Source of the DNA: Chloroflexi bacterium UBA5189
Lineage (GTDB): Bacteria > Chloroflexota > Limnocylindria > Limnocylindrales > CSP1-4
NCBI GenBank assembly: GCA_002413045.1
Contig: DHWF01000039.1
Coordinates: forward strand, 1-59,925
DNA: 59,925 nucleotides
Direction of reading: 5' to 3'
The notes below the pieces were generated by a model. The model ran no database searches. It worked only from the letters and a program-made list of their open reading frames with translations, and was not told the origin of the DNA. The number at the start of each line of letters is the position of its first letter. Within the stretch, counting starts at the first letter, position 1. Of the stretch, positions 25,915 to 34,140 are shown one piece after another. The position numbers and the translations under genes are program-made.

Positions 25915-26619
25915 TCAGATCTGCTGGCGAACGATGATGTTCTGGCCGTCGAGCGTGCGCTCCCCCTCGCCGACGAGCATGGCGATGACGTCGGCCACGG
26001 CATCGGGCTGCATGATGGTGTTCGGATCCTCCTCGGGTGCCAGCTTGCGTCGGAGCTCGGTCGCGGTCCGGCCCGGCGAGATCGTGTAGATCCGGACGCC
26101 GGTGCCCGCGAGCTCCTCCGACAGGGTCTGCGAGAGCGAGACCACCGCCGCCTTCGAGGCGGCGTAGGCGACCCACCCGGGTCGGGAGGTGATGCCGGCC
26201 GTGGACGCGATGTTCACGATCTTGATCGGTCGGCCCTGCATATGGCGCACCACCTCGCGCGTCAGGACCAGCATCGCGAACACGTTCACGGTGAACGTGG
26301 TCACCAGGTTCTGCGCGCTCGTGTCGAGCAGCGACCTGGGCTCCGCATAGCCCGCGATGTTGAGAAGAACGTCGATGGAGCCGTGGCGTTCGTGGATGCC
26401 GGCCACCAGGGCGGGAATCCCGTCGAGATCACCGAGGTCGTAGGGGAGCTGGTGCACCGCGACGATGCCCGTCGCGCAGGCCGCCGCGGTGGCGTCGAGA
26501 CCGTCCGCGCTGCGTGCCACGAGCACGAGGTTCGCGATCGATGGGTCGCGGCTCAGCCGAACGGCGGTCGCTCGACCGATGCCCTGGCTGGCGCCCGTCA
26601 CGACCGCGGTCCGGCCCAC
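25915..26619 (-). CDS. SDR reductase, candidate ribulose-5-phosphate reductase for CDP-ribitol synthesis
   Basis: This 234-residue classical SDR has an intact TGASQGIG cofactor motif at residues 8-15, NIAGYAEP, catalytic Ser in NIASTAG, and YAASK. The GTG start is 3 bp after the stop of an IspD/TarI-like cytidylyltransferase. In Haemophilus capsule loci, Acs1/Bcs1 fuses exactly these two domains (IspD-like plus SDR) to reduce D-ribulose-5-phosphate and make CDP-ribitol; here they are separate adjacent genes. That pairing, plus three polyol-phosphate transferase domains downstream, is the basis for the proposed role. By sequence alone it is only an SDR. Confidence 0.8.
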   Translation of the reverse strand: MGRTAVVTGASQGIGRATAVRLSRDPSIANLVLVARSADGLDATAAACATGIVAVHQLPYDLGDLDGIPALVAGIHERHGSIDVLLNIAGYAEPRSLLDTSAQNLVTTFTVNVFAMLVLTREVVRHMQGRPIKIVNIASTAGITSRPGWVAYAASKAAVVSLSQTLSEELAGTGVRIYTISPGRTATELRRKLAPEEDPNTIMQPDAVADVIAMLVGEGERTLDGQNIIVRQQI

Positions 26620-26622
26620 CCC

Positions 26623-27309
26623 TCAGGATCCGCGGCCGATGACGTCGGCGTAGAGGGCCTCGGCCATCACGAAATCGGCGGGAACGGTGATCTTCACGTT
26701 CCGCTCGCTGCCCGGCAGGATCCGGACCCGTTCGCCCGTGTGCTGGACGAACAGGCTGGCGTCCTCGGTGAACGAGGTCCCGGCCGCGCGAGCCGCCTCG
26801 TGGGCCGCGACGAGCTTCGGCAGGTCGAACTTCTGCGGCAGCTGGACGTTGACGAGCTCGTCACGGTCCAGCAGGCCCTCGACGTACTCGTGGCCGCGCA
26901 GCACGGTGAACGAGATCGGGATGCCATACATGGCGTTCTCGTCCGGGCTCGCGATGAGCGCCCGGAACTCGTCCACGGTCACGAGCGGCCGGACCGCCTC
27001 GTGGATGACCACCGAGTCGACGCCCTCGAGCGCCTTGAGGCCGAGGTAGACGGACTCCTGGCGCGTCCCGCCGCCGACGATGCACCGGAAGCGCCGGTCG
27101 AAGCCGTGGTTCTCGAGGAGCTGGCGCGTCTCCTCGAGGTGCGCCTCGGGGCAGGTGATCACGATCTGCTCGAGCTCGACGATGGGGCGCGCCTTCTCGA
27201 GGACGTGGACCAGCAGCGGCTTGCCGCCGAGAAGCAGGAACTGCTTCGGGAACGGGCGCCCGATGCGCCGGCCGATGCCGCCCGCGAGAACCACCATGCC
27301 AAACGTCAT
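26623..27309 (-). CDS. IspD/TarI-like cytidylyltransferase (candidate D-ribitol-5-phosphate cytidylyltransferase)
   Basis: This 228-residue enzyme has the IspD-family N-terminus VLAGGIGRRIGRPFPKQF, with the CTP-binding Gly-rich loop and Lys, GGGTRQESVYLGL, and HEAVRPLV (usual IspD HDAARP), plus FTEDASLFVQ and NVKITVPADFVMAEAL. It lies at the head of the surface-polymer operon, next to an SDR and away from other MEP-pathway genes, which points to TarI/Acs1-type CDP-ribitol synthesis rather than isoprenoids. ATG 27309 has a strong Shine-Dalgarno (GGAGGGG) 3-9 nt upstream and fits the family N-terminus; an upstream in-frame start at 27336 does not. Confidence 0.87.
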   Translation of the reverse strand: MTFGMVVLAGGIGRRIGRPFPKQFLLLGGKPLLVHVLEKARPIVELEQIVITCPEAHLEETRQLLENHGFDRRFRCIVGGGTRQESVYLGLKALEGVDSVVIHEAVRPLVTVDEFRALIASPDENAMYGIPISFTVLRGHEYVEGLLDRDELVNVQLPQKFDLPKLVAAHEAARAAGTSFTEDASLFVQHTGERVRILPGSERNVKITVPADFVMAEALYADVIGRGS

Positions 27310-27448
27310 GCACCCCTCCACCAGCGTCGGTCCCAAGGGTACCGTTCGCGACGGCTATCATCGCCAGCCGAACCACCCCCCGAGTGCCCATCGGAGGTCC
27401 AGCATCCCCCCATCGCCCTGGCGCCGCAACGCCCGGCCGATCCTCACC
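27310..27448. promoter_or_regulatory. Divergent promoter region of the surface-polymer operon
   Basis: This 139-bp gap separates the minus-strand operon from the divergent phosphotransferase. On the minus strand TACCCT (27341-27336) is a possible -10 giving a ~20-nt leader with GGAGGGG. On the plus strand TATCAT (27356-27361), preceded by GGC, is a possible -10 giving a leader of about 80 nt before GTG 27449. No clear -35 or operator palindrome was seen. Confidence 0.4.
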
Positions 27449-28588
27449 GTGCGCACCGCGGTCGTCAAAACCGGGTTCGCGATCGGCCGCCTGCGCCCGC
27501 TGTCCCGCGAGGTGGTGTTCGCGACCGCGCGGTCCTCGGACCTCACCGGCAACCTCGCGTTCATCCGCGACGAGCTCGAGCGCCGCGACCCGCCGATCCC
27601 CTACGTCATCCTCGGCTACCGCGGCCACGGCGCCTGGCATAGCCGCCTCGCGGCGCTCATCCACAACCTTCGGGCAGGCTATCGCCTGGCGACGGCTCGC
27701 CTGTTCATCGTCGACGACTACTTCTTCCCGATCTATGTCGTCCACCCGCGACCGGAGACCACGATCGTCCAGACGTGGCACGCATCCGGCGCGTTCAAGA
27801 AGATCGGCTGGAGCGTGCTCGACAAGCGCTTCGGCGCGGACCTGGGCCTCGTCGCGCGCGTCGCCATCCACTCCAACTACGACATCTGCCTGATCGGCTC
27901 GAAGGAGGCCGCCGGCCACTACGCGGAGGCGTTCCACGAGCCGCTCGATCGGTTCGTGACCGACATCGGCATCCCGCGCACGGACATCCTCTTCGGCGAG
28001 GAGAAGACCGCTCCGATCGCCGCCTCGATCCGGGCCAGGTACCGGCTACCGGCGGGCAAGCGCGTCATCCTGTACGCGCCCACCTTCCGGGGCGAGAACG
28101 TCACCGATGCGACGTCGCCGACGGACCTGGACCTGCGCCTGCTCCACCGGGTGCTCGGCGCCGACCACGTGATCCTCCTGCGACTCCACCCGTTCGTGCG
28201 CCAGGCCCAGGCAATCCCGCCGGAGCTCGCCGAGTTCGCCATCGACGCCTCCGACCATCCGGACATCGACGAGCTGATGCTCGTCAGCGACGTCCTTGTG
28301 ACGGACTACTCCAGCGCGATCTACGAGTTCTCGCTGCTGGGGCGACCGATGGCGTTCTTCGCGCCGGACCACGCCGACTACGAGGGCGAGCGCGGCTTCT
28401 ACTTCGACTACCAGTCAGGCGTCCCGGGGCCGATCTTCGAGACCACCCGGGACCTGGCGCAGTACCTGCGCGCCGGCCAGTTCGATCTCGAGCGCGTGGC
28501 GCGCTTCCGCGCCGAATCGTTCGAGGTCGCCGACGGCCATGCGTCGGAGCGGTTCGTCGACCGGATCGTCGTGCCGGCCCTTCACTGA
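27449..28588 (+). CDS. CDP-glycerol/CDP-ribitol phosphotransferase family protein (divergent copy)
   Basis: This 379-residue paralogue of the 24763-25884 enzyme carries the same blocks: VVFATARSSDLTGNLAFIRDEL, VQTWHASGAFKKIGWSVLDKRFGADL (catalytic His), GSKEAAGHYAEAF, RVILYAPTFRGENV, LLRLHPFVRQ and VLVTDYSSAIYEFSLLGRPMAF. GTG 27449 leaves ~19 residues before REVVFATA, matching the paralogue's short N-terminus. The frame stays open further upstream, but no ATG/GTG/TTG occurs between 27449 and 27308, and the latter lies opposite the divergent gene's own start. It is transcribed away from the main operon, so it may be regulated separately and may initiate or lengthen the chain. Confidence 0.88.
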   Translation: MRTAVVKTGFAIGRLRPLSREVVFATARSSDLTGNLAFIRDELERRDPPIPYVILGYRGHGAWHSRLAALIHNLRAGYRLATARLFIVDDYFFPIYVVHPRPETTIVQTWHASGAFKKIGWSVLDKRFGADLGLVARVAIHSNYDICLIGSKEAAGHYAEAFHEPLDRFVTDIGIPRTDILFGEEKTAPIAASIRARYRLPAGKRVILYAPTFRGENVTDATSPTDLDLRLLHRVLGADHVILLRLHPFVRQAQAIPPELAEFAIDASDHPDIDELMLVSDVLVTDYSSAIYEFSLLGRPMAFFAPDHADYEGERGFYFDYQSGVPGPIFETTRDLAQYLRAGQFDLERVARFRAESFEVADGHASERFVDRIVVPALH

Positions 28589-28666
28589 CCATGCGGTACC
28601 ATTCGGCCCCGCCGACGCGCCCGGCATGATCGGCGTGCGTGACATCGAACAGGACACCTCCCCCGC

Positions 28667-30412
28667 ATGACGCTCCGAGCCAGACCGGTCGCGCGCCGCC
28701 GCGGCCGCGCCGGGTGGGATCCCGGCGACCGCCGCAACAGCCTCATCAACCTCGGCTTCTTCCTCGCGATCGGGCTGTCGGTCCTGATCCTCGTGGGCTA
28801 CGCCGCCTTGAGCTGGTACGACGACCACTTCGGCGGGGCGGCGACGGTCAACGGCCAGGTCATCACCAAGGACGACCTGCGCAACCGGGTGACGATCGAG
28901 AGCTTCCGGCTCGACTATGTCCAATCCCGGATCCAGACGCTGGAGGCGCTCGGCCGCATCTCGGCCACCGACGCGCAGTCGCAGCTCGACCAGATCACCC
29001 AGAATCGCAGCAACCTTGCGAGCCTCGCCCTGGACAAGCTGGTCGACGTGACGCTGATGTCGTCGCTCGCGACCCAGGAGGGCGTCCAGATCACCGACGC
29101 GGACGTCGACGCGGAGCTCGTCTCGGAGGCCACGACGGGCGACGAGCGCCATGTGTGGATGATCGAGATTGCGCCGGTGGCGGACCCAGTGACGGGCAAG
29201 TCCACCGACGACCAGAAGCGCAATGCGCTCGTCCGTGCCCAGGAGGCCCTCGCCAAGCTCAAGGCGGGCCAGTCGTGGGAGGACGTCGCCAAGACCGATT
29301 CGGACTCGGGCATCGCCGGGCAGGCCGGCGACCTCGGCTGGATGGGCCAGGCCAGCGGCTACGACGAGGCGTTCATGGCCGCCGTGTTCGCGGCGCAGGA
29401 GAACGTGCCCACCGGCGTCATCCTCGGCGCGGACGGCACCTACCGGATCGGCCGCTACACCGAGGACGCGCCGGCGACGGTCGACCCGGGCTTCCAGTCC
29501 GCGATCACCCAGGATGGCATCTCGCTCGCCGACTACCGCGTCGCCGTTCGCGGCGACGTCGTCCAAAAGAAGCTGTCCGACAAGGTCGTCGCCGACCTCT
29601 CGGCGCCGGGCCCGCAGCGGCACGTCCTGGAGATCTACCTACCCGTGCCGACGGCCTCATCGACCGGTGCCGAGCCTGGCATTAAGATCCGCCAGATCGT
29701 GTTCGCGCCGGGCGGCGACACGTCGACCTCGAACCAGGTTCCGGCGGACGACCCGGCCTGGGCGAAGGCGAAGGCCGCTGCGGATGCCGCGTACGCGACG
29801 CTGCAGGCCGACCCGACGAAGTTCGACGAGCTGGCCCGCACCCTGTCCAACGAGCGCTCGGCCACGACGGACGGCGGCAAGCAGCCGTGGTACTACCAGT
29901 CGAGCACGATCGACGATGCGCTCAAGGGTGCGATCTTCGCCGACGGGCTCCAGCCCGGCCAGATCCTCCCGCCCGTGAAGAGCGCGTTTGGGTGGCACGT
30001 CATCCAGATCATGCGCACGGACGTCAGCGGCGAGGCGGCGTTCCTGACGGCCCTCAAGGCAAAGATCACCGATGAGGCCTCGTTCCGGCAGGCGGCGAAG
30101 GACAACGGCGAGGCGAATCCCGCGGACCCCAACGAGACCGCGGACGGCGATATCGGGTGGGTCGCCCATGGCCAGCTCGATCCCAAGCTGGAGGACGCGA
30201 TCTTCGCGCCGGCCATCGGGCACATGTCCGACGTGACCGACATGTCGAGCGACGGCACGTACCTGTTCTGGGTGCTCGAGGAGAAGACGATGGCGCCGAG
30301 CACGGACCAGCTGAACATCTTCAAGAACAGCGGCTTCGCGACCTGGTACACGGCCAAGAAGGGGGCCGCAAACATCGTCTACCTCATCGGATCGTCGGCG
30401 GCGACCGGCTAG
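28667..30412 (+). CDS. Membrane-anchored peptidyl-prolyl isomerase/foldase (PpiC/SurA-like, multi-parvulin)
   Basis: This 581-residue protein has an Arg-rich cytoplasmic N-terminus, one TM segment (~28-48, NLGFFLAIGLSVLILVGYAAL) and a large extracytoplasmic part. Residues ~55-155 are a SurA_N-like helical domain beginning ATVNGQVITKDDLRN. Parvulin-like modules are at ~160-270 (QSWEDVAKTDSDSGIAGQAGDLGWM) and ~340-460 (KIRQIVFAPGG ... KFDELARTLSNERSATTDGG ... FGWHVIQIM). A shortened third module is at ~465-550 (GDIGWVAHGQLDPKLEDAIFAPAIG). It should assist folding of exported proteins. There is no clear Shine-Dalgarno. It is followed 7 bp later by mazG, an odd pairing of exported foldase and nucleotide sanitation. 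Confidence 0.88.
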   Translation: MTLRARPVARRRGRAGWDPGDRRNSLINLGFFLAIGLSVLILVGYAALSWYDDHFGGAATVNGQVITKDDLRNRVTIESFRLDYVQSRIQTLEALGRISATDAQSQLDQITQNRSNLASLALDKLVDVTLMSSLATQEGVQITDADVDAELVSEATTGDERHVWMIEIAPVADPVTGKSTDDQKRNALVRAQEALAKLKAGQSWEDVAKTDSDSGIAGQAGDLGWMGQASGYDEAFMAAVFAAQENVPTGVILGADGTYRIGRYTEDAPATVDPGFQSAITQDGISLADYRVAVRGDVVQKKLSDKVVADLSAPGPQRHVLEIYLPVPTASSTGAEPGIKIRQIVFAPGGDTSTSNQVPADDPAWAKAKAAADAAYATLQADPTKFDELARTLSNERSATTDGGKQPWYYQSSTIDDALKGAIFADGLQPGQILPPVKSAFGWHVIQIMRTDVSGEAAFLTALKAKITDEASFRQAAKDNGEANPADPNETADGDIGWVAHGQLDPKLEDAIFAPAIGHMSDVTDMSSDGTYLFWVLEEKTMAPSTDQLNIFKNSGFATWYTAKKGAANIVYLIGSSAATG

Positions 30413-30419
30413 CCGGACC

Positions 30420-31637
30420 ATGCTCGACGCCCTCGTCGCCGAGGCGCGCGATCGCTGGGGCCTGGACTTCTCGGCGGGCATCCAGGTCGTCGCCACGGAG
30501 CACCTGATCGCGACGCCGATCGAGGCCTCGCGCCCGCTGCTCCTCGTGCCGCTGGCGCTCCTGGCCGATGACGCCGCCCCGGCGCCGAGCAACCCAGCCG
30601 CCGCGCTCCCGGGGCGGCACGGACCCGACGGGCGAGACCCGGTCGCGGTCCTTCGGCGCCTGTACCCGTCCGATGCCGCGGTGGCGCGACTCGCCGACCC
30701 GGCGTCGGGCTCCGAACACGGAGCCGCCACGACCATCGCGTCCCTCGCGGCAGCCGACCTTCGCGGTCCGCTCTACCTGCCGCCGATCGCGCCGGAGCTG
30801 GCATCGGCCGGCCCGTGGTCGATGCCCTACATCAGCGCCCGCCTGCGCCAGCCGGACGGCTGCCCGTGGGATCGCGAGCAGACCCACGCGTCCCTGCGCA
30901 AGCACCTGCTCGAGGAGACCTACGAGGTCTACGACGCCCTCGAGCGGGGCGCGACGCCGGAGCTGGCCGAGGAGCTCGGGGACCTCCTGCTGCAGGTCAT
31001 CCTGCACGCCCAGCTCGCCGCCGAGGCGGGCGTCTTCGACCTCGCCGACGTCCAGGGCTCGATTGCCAGGAAGATCGTCCGGCGCCACCCGCACGTGTTC
31101 GGTGACGCGGTCGCGCGGACGGCCGCGGACGTGAACCGGCAGTGGGAGCGCATCAAGGCAGGCGAGCGAGCCGAGGCGGCGGACGCCGGCGGCGCGCCCG
31201 TGAAGAGCGCGCTCGACGGGATCAGCGCGTCGATGCCGGCGCTCGCGGCGAGCCAGGAGATGCAGGAGCGGGCGGCGGCGCTCGGCTACGACTGGCCGGA
31301 CATCGAAGGCGTCCTGGACAAGGTCGCGGAGGAGCTCGGCGAGCTCGCGCGGGCGGCCACCGCCGCCGACCGCCAGGAGGAGTTCGGCGACCTGCTGCTG
31401 GTGGTCGTCAACGTCGGGCGCCGCCTCGGGATCGAGTCGGAGGCCGCCCTTCGCGGCGCAAACGAGAAGTTCCGGAGCCGGTTCCGGCGGGTCGAGCGGA
31501 TGGTCGCCGAGCGCGGCGTCGCGATCCGCGACCTCGATTTCGCGACCCTCGACCAGCTGTGGGATGCTGCCAAGGCCGAGGAGCGCGCCGCAGCCGCGGA
31601 TCGCCCGGTCACCGTCGGGAGTGGAGGCGAGCGATGA
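30420..31637 (+). CDS. mazG: Nucleoside triphosphate pyrophosphohydrolase MazG with extra N-terminal domain
   Basis: This 405-residue enzyme hydrolyses (d)NTPs to NMP and PPi, removing aberrant nucleotides. Two MazG domains are seen: ~135-220 (CPWDREQTHASLRKHLLEETYEVYDAL ... EELGDLLLQVILHAQ, with the metal-binding EExxE...ExxD) and ~285-365 (VAEELGELARAATAADRQEEFGDLLLVVVNVGRRL). The first ~130 residues form a separate domain (RWGLDFSAGIQVVATEHL, VLRRLYPSDAAVARLA, LRGPLYLPPI) that is not MazG and recalls the remnant of the tetrapyrrole-methylase half of YabN-type fusions. ATGA overlap with RNase PH indicates an operon for nucleotide and RNA quality control. Confidence 0.93.
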   Translation: MLDALVAEARDRWGLDFSAGIQVVATEHLIATPIEASRPLLLVPLALLADDAAPAPSNPAAALPGRHGPDGRDPVAVLRRLYPSDAAVARLADPASGSEHGAATTIASLAAADLRGPLYLPPIAPELASAGPWSMPYISARLRQPDGCPWDREQTHASLRKHLLEETYEVYDALERGATPELAEELGDLLLQVILHAQLAAEAGVFDLADVQGSIARKIVRRHPHVFGDAVARTAADVNRQWERIKAGERAEAADAGGAPVKSALDGISASMPALAASQEMQERAAALGYDWPDIEGVLDKVAEELGELARAATAADRQEEFGDLLLVVVNVGRRLGIESEAALRGANEKFRSRFRRVERMVAERGVAIRDLDFATLDQLWDAAKAEERAAAADRPVTVGSGGER

Positions 31638-32371
31638 GCATCGGCAATCGGCCGCCGTCGGTCCGCAACGACGGGCGCCGCCCCGGCGACCTGCGCCCCG
31701 TGACGATGACCCTCGGCGTGCTGAAGTGGGCCGAGGGCTCGTGCCGCATCCGGGCCGGCGACACCGAGGTGCTGTGCGCGGCGACGCTCGGCGATCGCGT
31801 CCCGCCGCACCTCCGCGGCAAGGGCACCGGCTGGGTGACCGCCGAGTACTCGATGCTGCCGCGCGCGACCGCCGAGCGGTCGGATCGCGAATCGGTCAAG
31901 GGCCGGATCGGCGGCCGGACCCACGAGATCCAGCGACTGATCGGTCGCTCGCTCCGGGGCGTCGTGGATCTCGCGAAGCTGGGCGAGAAGACGGTCACGG
32001 TGGACTGCGATGTCCTGCAGGCGGACGGCGGCACCCGCTGCGCCTCGATCACTGGCGGCTACGTGGCCCTCGCCGCCGCGCTGATGGGCGCCGGGCTGGA
32101 GCGGACGCTCGTCGGCAAGGTCGCCGCGATCTCGGTCGGCGTAGTCAATGGCGTCGCGCTGCTCGACCTCGACTACTCCGAGGACTCCCACGCCGAGGTC
32201 GACTTCAACGTCGTCGGCACGGACGCCGGCACCTACGTCGAGCTCCAGGGCACCGCCGAGGGCGTGCCGTTCGATCGGGCGCGCGTCGATTCCCTGCTCG
32301 ACCTGGCGAATGCGGGGCTCGCGCGCCTGTTCGAGGCCCAGGCGACGGCGCTCGCCGCGGTCCGCCGCTGA
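31634..32371 (+). CDS. rph: Ribonuclease PH
   Basis: This 245-residue phosphorolytic 3'-5' exoribonuclease trims tRNA 3' ends in the cytoplasm and acts as a hexameric ring. The hallmark RPVTMTLGVLKWAEGSCRIRAGDTEVLCAA, the RGKGTGWVTAEYSMLPRAT block, GRTHEIQRLIGRSLRGVVDL, the phosphate-binding ITGGYVALAAA and DLDYSEDSHAEVDFNVV are all present. The start overlaps mazG (ATGA), and its stop overlaps the rdgB start (CTGA). The rph-rdgB order is common and makes rdgB expression dependent on rph translation. A tRNA gene with encoded CCA lies 0.8 kb downstream. Confidence 0.97.
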   Translation: MSIGNRPPSVRNDGRRPGDLRPVTMTLGVLKWAEGSCRIRAGDTEVLCAATLGDRVPPHLRGKGTGWVTAEYSMLPRATAERSDRESVKGRIGGRTHEIQRLIGRSLRGVVDLAKLGEKTVTVDCDVLQADGGTRCASITGGYVALAAALMGAGLERTLVGKVAAISVGVVNGVALLDLDYSEDSHAEVDFNVVGTDAGTYVELQGTAEGVPFDRARVDSLLDLANAGLARLFEAQATALAAVRR

Positions 32372-33024
32372 CCGCCAGTCCGCGGCCGGAGGCTGCCCGC
32401 CGGACGCTCGTCGTCGCGACGCGGTCGGCCCACAAGCTGCGCGAGCTGCGCGACATGCTCCGGCTCGGGAGCGTGAATCTCGTCTCCCTCGACGAGCTCG
32501 GCGTCGCCGGTGAGCCGGTCGAGGACGGCCTCACGTTCGAGACCAATGCCCGGATCAAGGCGCGCTTCGCGGCGCGGGCGACTGGGCTGCCGTCCCTGGC
32601 CGACGACTCCGGGCTGGAGGTGGCCGCCCTCGGCGGCGCGCCGGGCGTCTGGACCCGACGCTACGCGGGACCGGAGGCCACGGACGCCGAGAACAACGCG
32701 AAGCTCATCCGGGAGCTGGCCGCCGTTCCGATCGGCGCGCGCGGCGCGCGCTACGTCTGCGTGCTCGCGGTCGCGCTGCCGGACACGGCGGCGCCCGGTG
32801 GCCTCCGCATCAGCGTGCGCCGTGGGACGTCCCGCGGCCGGATCGCCGTCGAGCCGCGCGGGAGTGGCGGCTTCGGCTACGACCCGCTCTTCGAGCCGGC
32901 GCGCGAGCGGCCCGGCGGCCGCACCTTCGGCGAGTACGACCGCGCCGAGAAGGACGAGATCTCGCATCGCGGCCGCGCCGCCCGTCGGCTCGTGCCGGTG
33001 CTGCGCGAGCTCGGCTTCGAGTAG
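32368..33024 (+). CDS. rdgB: RdgB/HAM1 family non-canonical purine NTP pyrophosphatase (apparent CTG start)
   Basis: This 218-residue enzyme hydrolyses XTP, dITP and ITP. Family motifs are VVATRSAHKLREL (the SxNxxK-like substrate loop), FETNARIKARFAARATGLPSLADDSGLEV, GVWTRRYAG, GSGGFGYDPLFEP, FGEYDRAEKDEISHRGRA. No ATG, GTG or TTG occurs in frame between the family N-terminus and a point deep inside rph. The only candidate is CTG at 32368, which overlaps the rph stop as CTGA and adds 13 residues before TLVVAT. Translation is probably coupled to rph termination. The gene itself is certain; the start is an inference. Confidence 0.92.
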   Translation: MTASPRPEAARRTLVVATRSAHKLRELRDMLRLGSVNLVSLDELGVAGEPVEDGLTFETNARIKARFAARATGLPSLADDSGLEVAALGGAPGVWTRRYAGPEATDAENNAKLIRELAAVPIGARGARYVCVLAVALPDTAAPGGLRISVRRGTSRGRIAVEPRGSGGFGYDPLFEPARERPGGRTFGEYDRAEKDEISHRGRAARRLVPVLRELGFE

Positions 33025-33153
33025 CCGTCGCGCGCGAGCCGGCGGGAATCAACAGCGCCGGACGGTTCCATCAGCCTGCCAGCTACCGCCCGGCGCCGGC
33101 CCTGAGACGCCGAGCCACGAGCGGCGGTTCCCGGAGCGGGGATCGCGACACCC

Positions 33154-33159
33154 TATGAT
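33154..33159 (+). promoter_or_regulatory. -10 box of tRNA-Pro(UGG)
   Basis: TATGAT lies 13 nt before the mature tRNA 5' end. The same hexamer occurs before the second tRNA-Pro gene. No convincing -35 is seen. Confidence 0.55.
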
Positions 33160-33172
33160 TGGCACCGCCCGT

Positions 33173-33249
33173 CGGGGCGTAGCGCAGCCTGGTAGCGCAC
33201 ATGCTTTGGGAGCATGAGGCCGTGGGTTCGAATCCCACCGCCCCGACCA
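33173..33249 (+). tRNA. tRNA-Pro, anticodon UGG
   Basis: This is a full cloverleaf: acceptor stem CGGGGCG/CGCCCCG, D-stem GCGC/GCGC, anticodon stem CATGC/GCATG with loop TTTGGGA (anticodon TGG), T-stem GTGGG/CCCAC with loop TTCGAAT, discriminator A and genomically encoded CCA (33247-33249). The 3' CCA touches the stop codon of the convergent epimerase gene with no gap. Confidence 0.98.
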
Positions 33250-34137
33250 TCATCCTCCGGCAATCAGCCTCGCCAGACCGTCATCGATCCGTATGCCGGG
33301 CGTCCAGCCGAGCTCCGAGCCGATTCGAGCGATCGCCAGCCGCGAGATCCCGACGTCGCCGTCGCGCCGCGCGACATAGCGGGTGGCCGGCACGACGCCC
33401 ATGAGTCCACCCAGCTTCGCGACCAGCTGGTTGATTGACGTCCCGACTCCCGTCGCGACATTCCATGTCCCCGACCGGTCCGTGGCCCCGATGACGGAGA
33501 GGGCAGATGCGACATCGTCGACGTGCACGAAGTCGCGACGCTGCTCCCCGTCGCCGTGGATGTCGATGCGGTCGCCCCGCTGTAGTCGTTCCACGAAGAT
33601 GGCGATGACGCCGCCCTCCAGGTCGCCGCGCTGACCCGGGCCATAGACGTTCGCGAGTCGGGCGATTCCATAGCCGTGGGCCGATTCTCGAACGATGGCC
33701 TCGGCCTCCAGCTTGTGCCGACCGTAGGGCGAGATCGGCGCCGCCGGCGCCGTCTCGGCGGCTCCATCCGCTTCGCCGTAGACGGCGCCGCCGCTCGACA
33801 GGAACACGACTCGCGCCCCCGCGGCATTCGCGGCGTGAACGACATTCCGCGTGCCGGCCACATTGACGGCTCGATCGTGTTCCGGATCCGCGACGGAGCG
33901 CGAGACGCTGACCTGCGCCGCCGCGTGGACGATCAGCTGTGGCCGGTGGGCCACGATGCCCTCGACGATGGAAGGATCCGTGATGTCTCCGACCGCCAGG
34001 CCCGCCCCCGCGGGGACGGCCTCTCGATGCCCGCCGGACAGGTCGTCGACGACGAGGACATCGGCTGATTCGGCGAGGTACCGCTGCACGATGTGGCTGC
34101 CGATGAACCCGGCTCCGCCCGTGACGACGACCCTCAA
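33250..34137 (-). CDS. NAD-dependent sugar epimerase/dehydratase (UDP-glucose 4-epimerase-like)
   Basis: This 295-residue extended SDR has TGGAGFIGSHIV at the N-terminus, VDDLSGGHREAVP, HAAAQVSVSRSV, catalytic Ser in VFLSSGGAVYGE and YGRHK (YxxxK), NVYGPGQRG, and RRDFVHVDDVASA. This profile fits bacterial UDP-hexose 4-epimerases (GalE type) or related UDP-sugar epimerases. The start is TTG 34137, the only in-frame start before the Rossmann loop. The stop is directly adjacent to the tRNA-Pro CCA. Two methyltransferases lie upstream in the same direction (3-bp gap), suggesting a small glycan-modification operon separate from the teichoic-like locus. Confidence 0.88.
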   Translation of the reverse strand: MRVVVTGGAGFIGSHIVQRYLAESADVLVVDDLSGGHREAVPAGAGLAVGDITDPSIVEGIVAHRPQLIVHAAAQVSVSRSVADPEHDRAVNVAGTRNVVHAANAAGARVVFLSSGGAVYGEADGAAETAPAAPISPYGRHKLEAEAIVRESAHGYGIARLANVYGPGQRGDLEGGVIAIFVERLQRGDRIDIHGDGEQRRDFVHVDDVASALSVIGATDRSGTWNVATGVGTSINQLVAKLGGLMGVVPATRYVARRDGDVGISRLAIARIGSELGWTPGIRIDDGLARLIAGG

Positions 34138-34140
34138 GCG

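Noticed and set aside
26623..27309. Assignment of the cytidylyltransferase as housekeeping IspD of the MEP pathway
   Set aside because: No MEP gene (ispF etc.) is adjacent; HEAVRP differs from HDAARP, and it is paired with an SDR in a polyol-phosphate polymer operon. Not excluded absolutely.
32371..32420. Frameshift between rph and rdgB
   Set aside because: Both reading frames are intact to their natural ends; only a canonical start codon is missing, which the CTG explains.
33173..33249. tRNA-Pro as integration (att) site of a mobile element
   Set aside because: No integrase, direct repeat of the tRNA 3' end, or phage/plasmid gene is nearby; the second tRNA-Pro is a complete functional gene.
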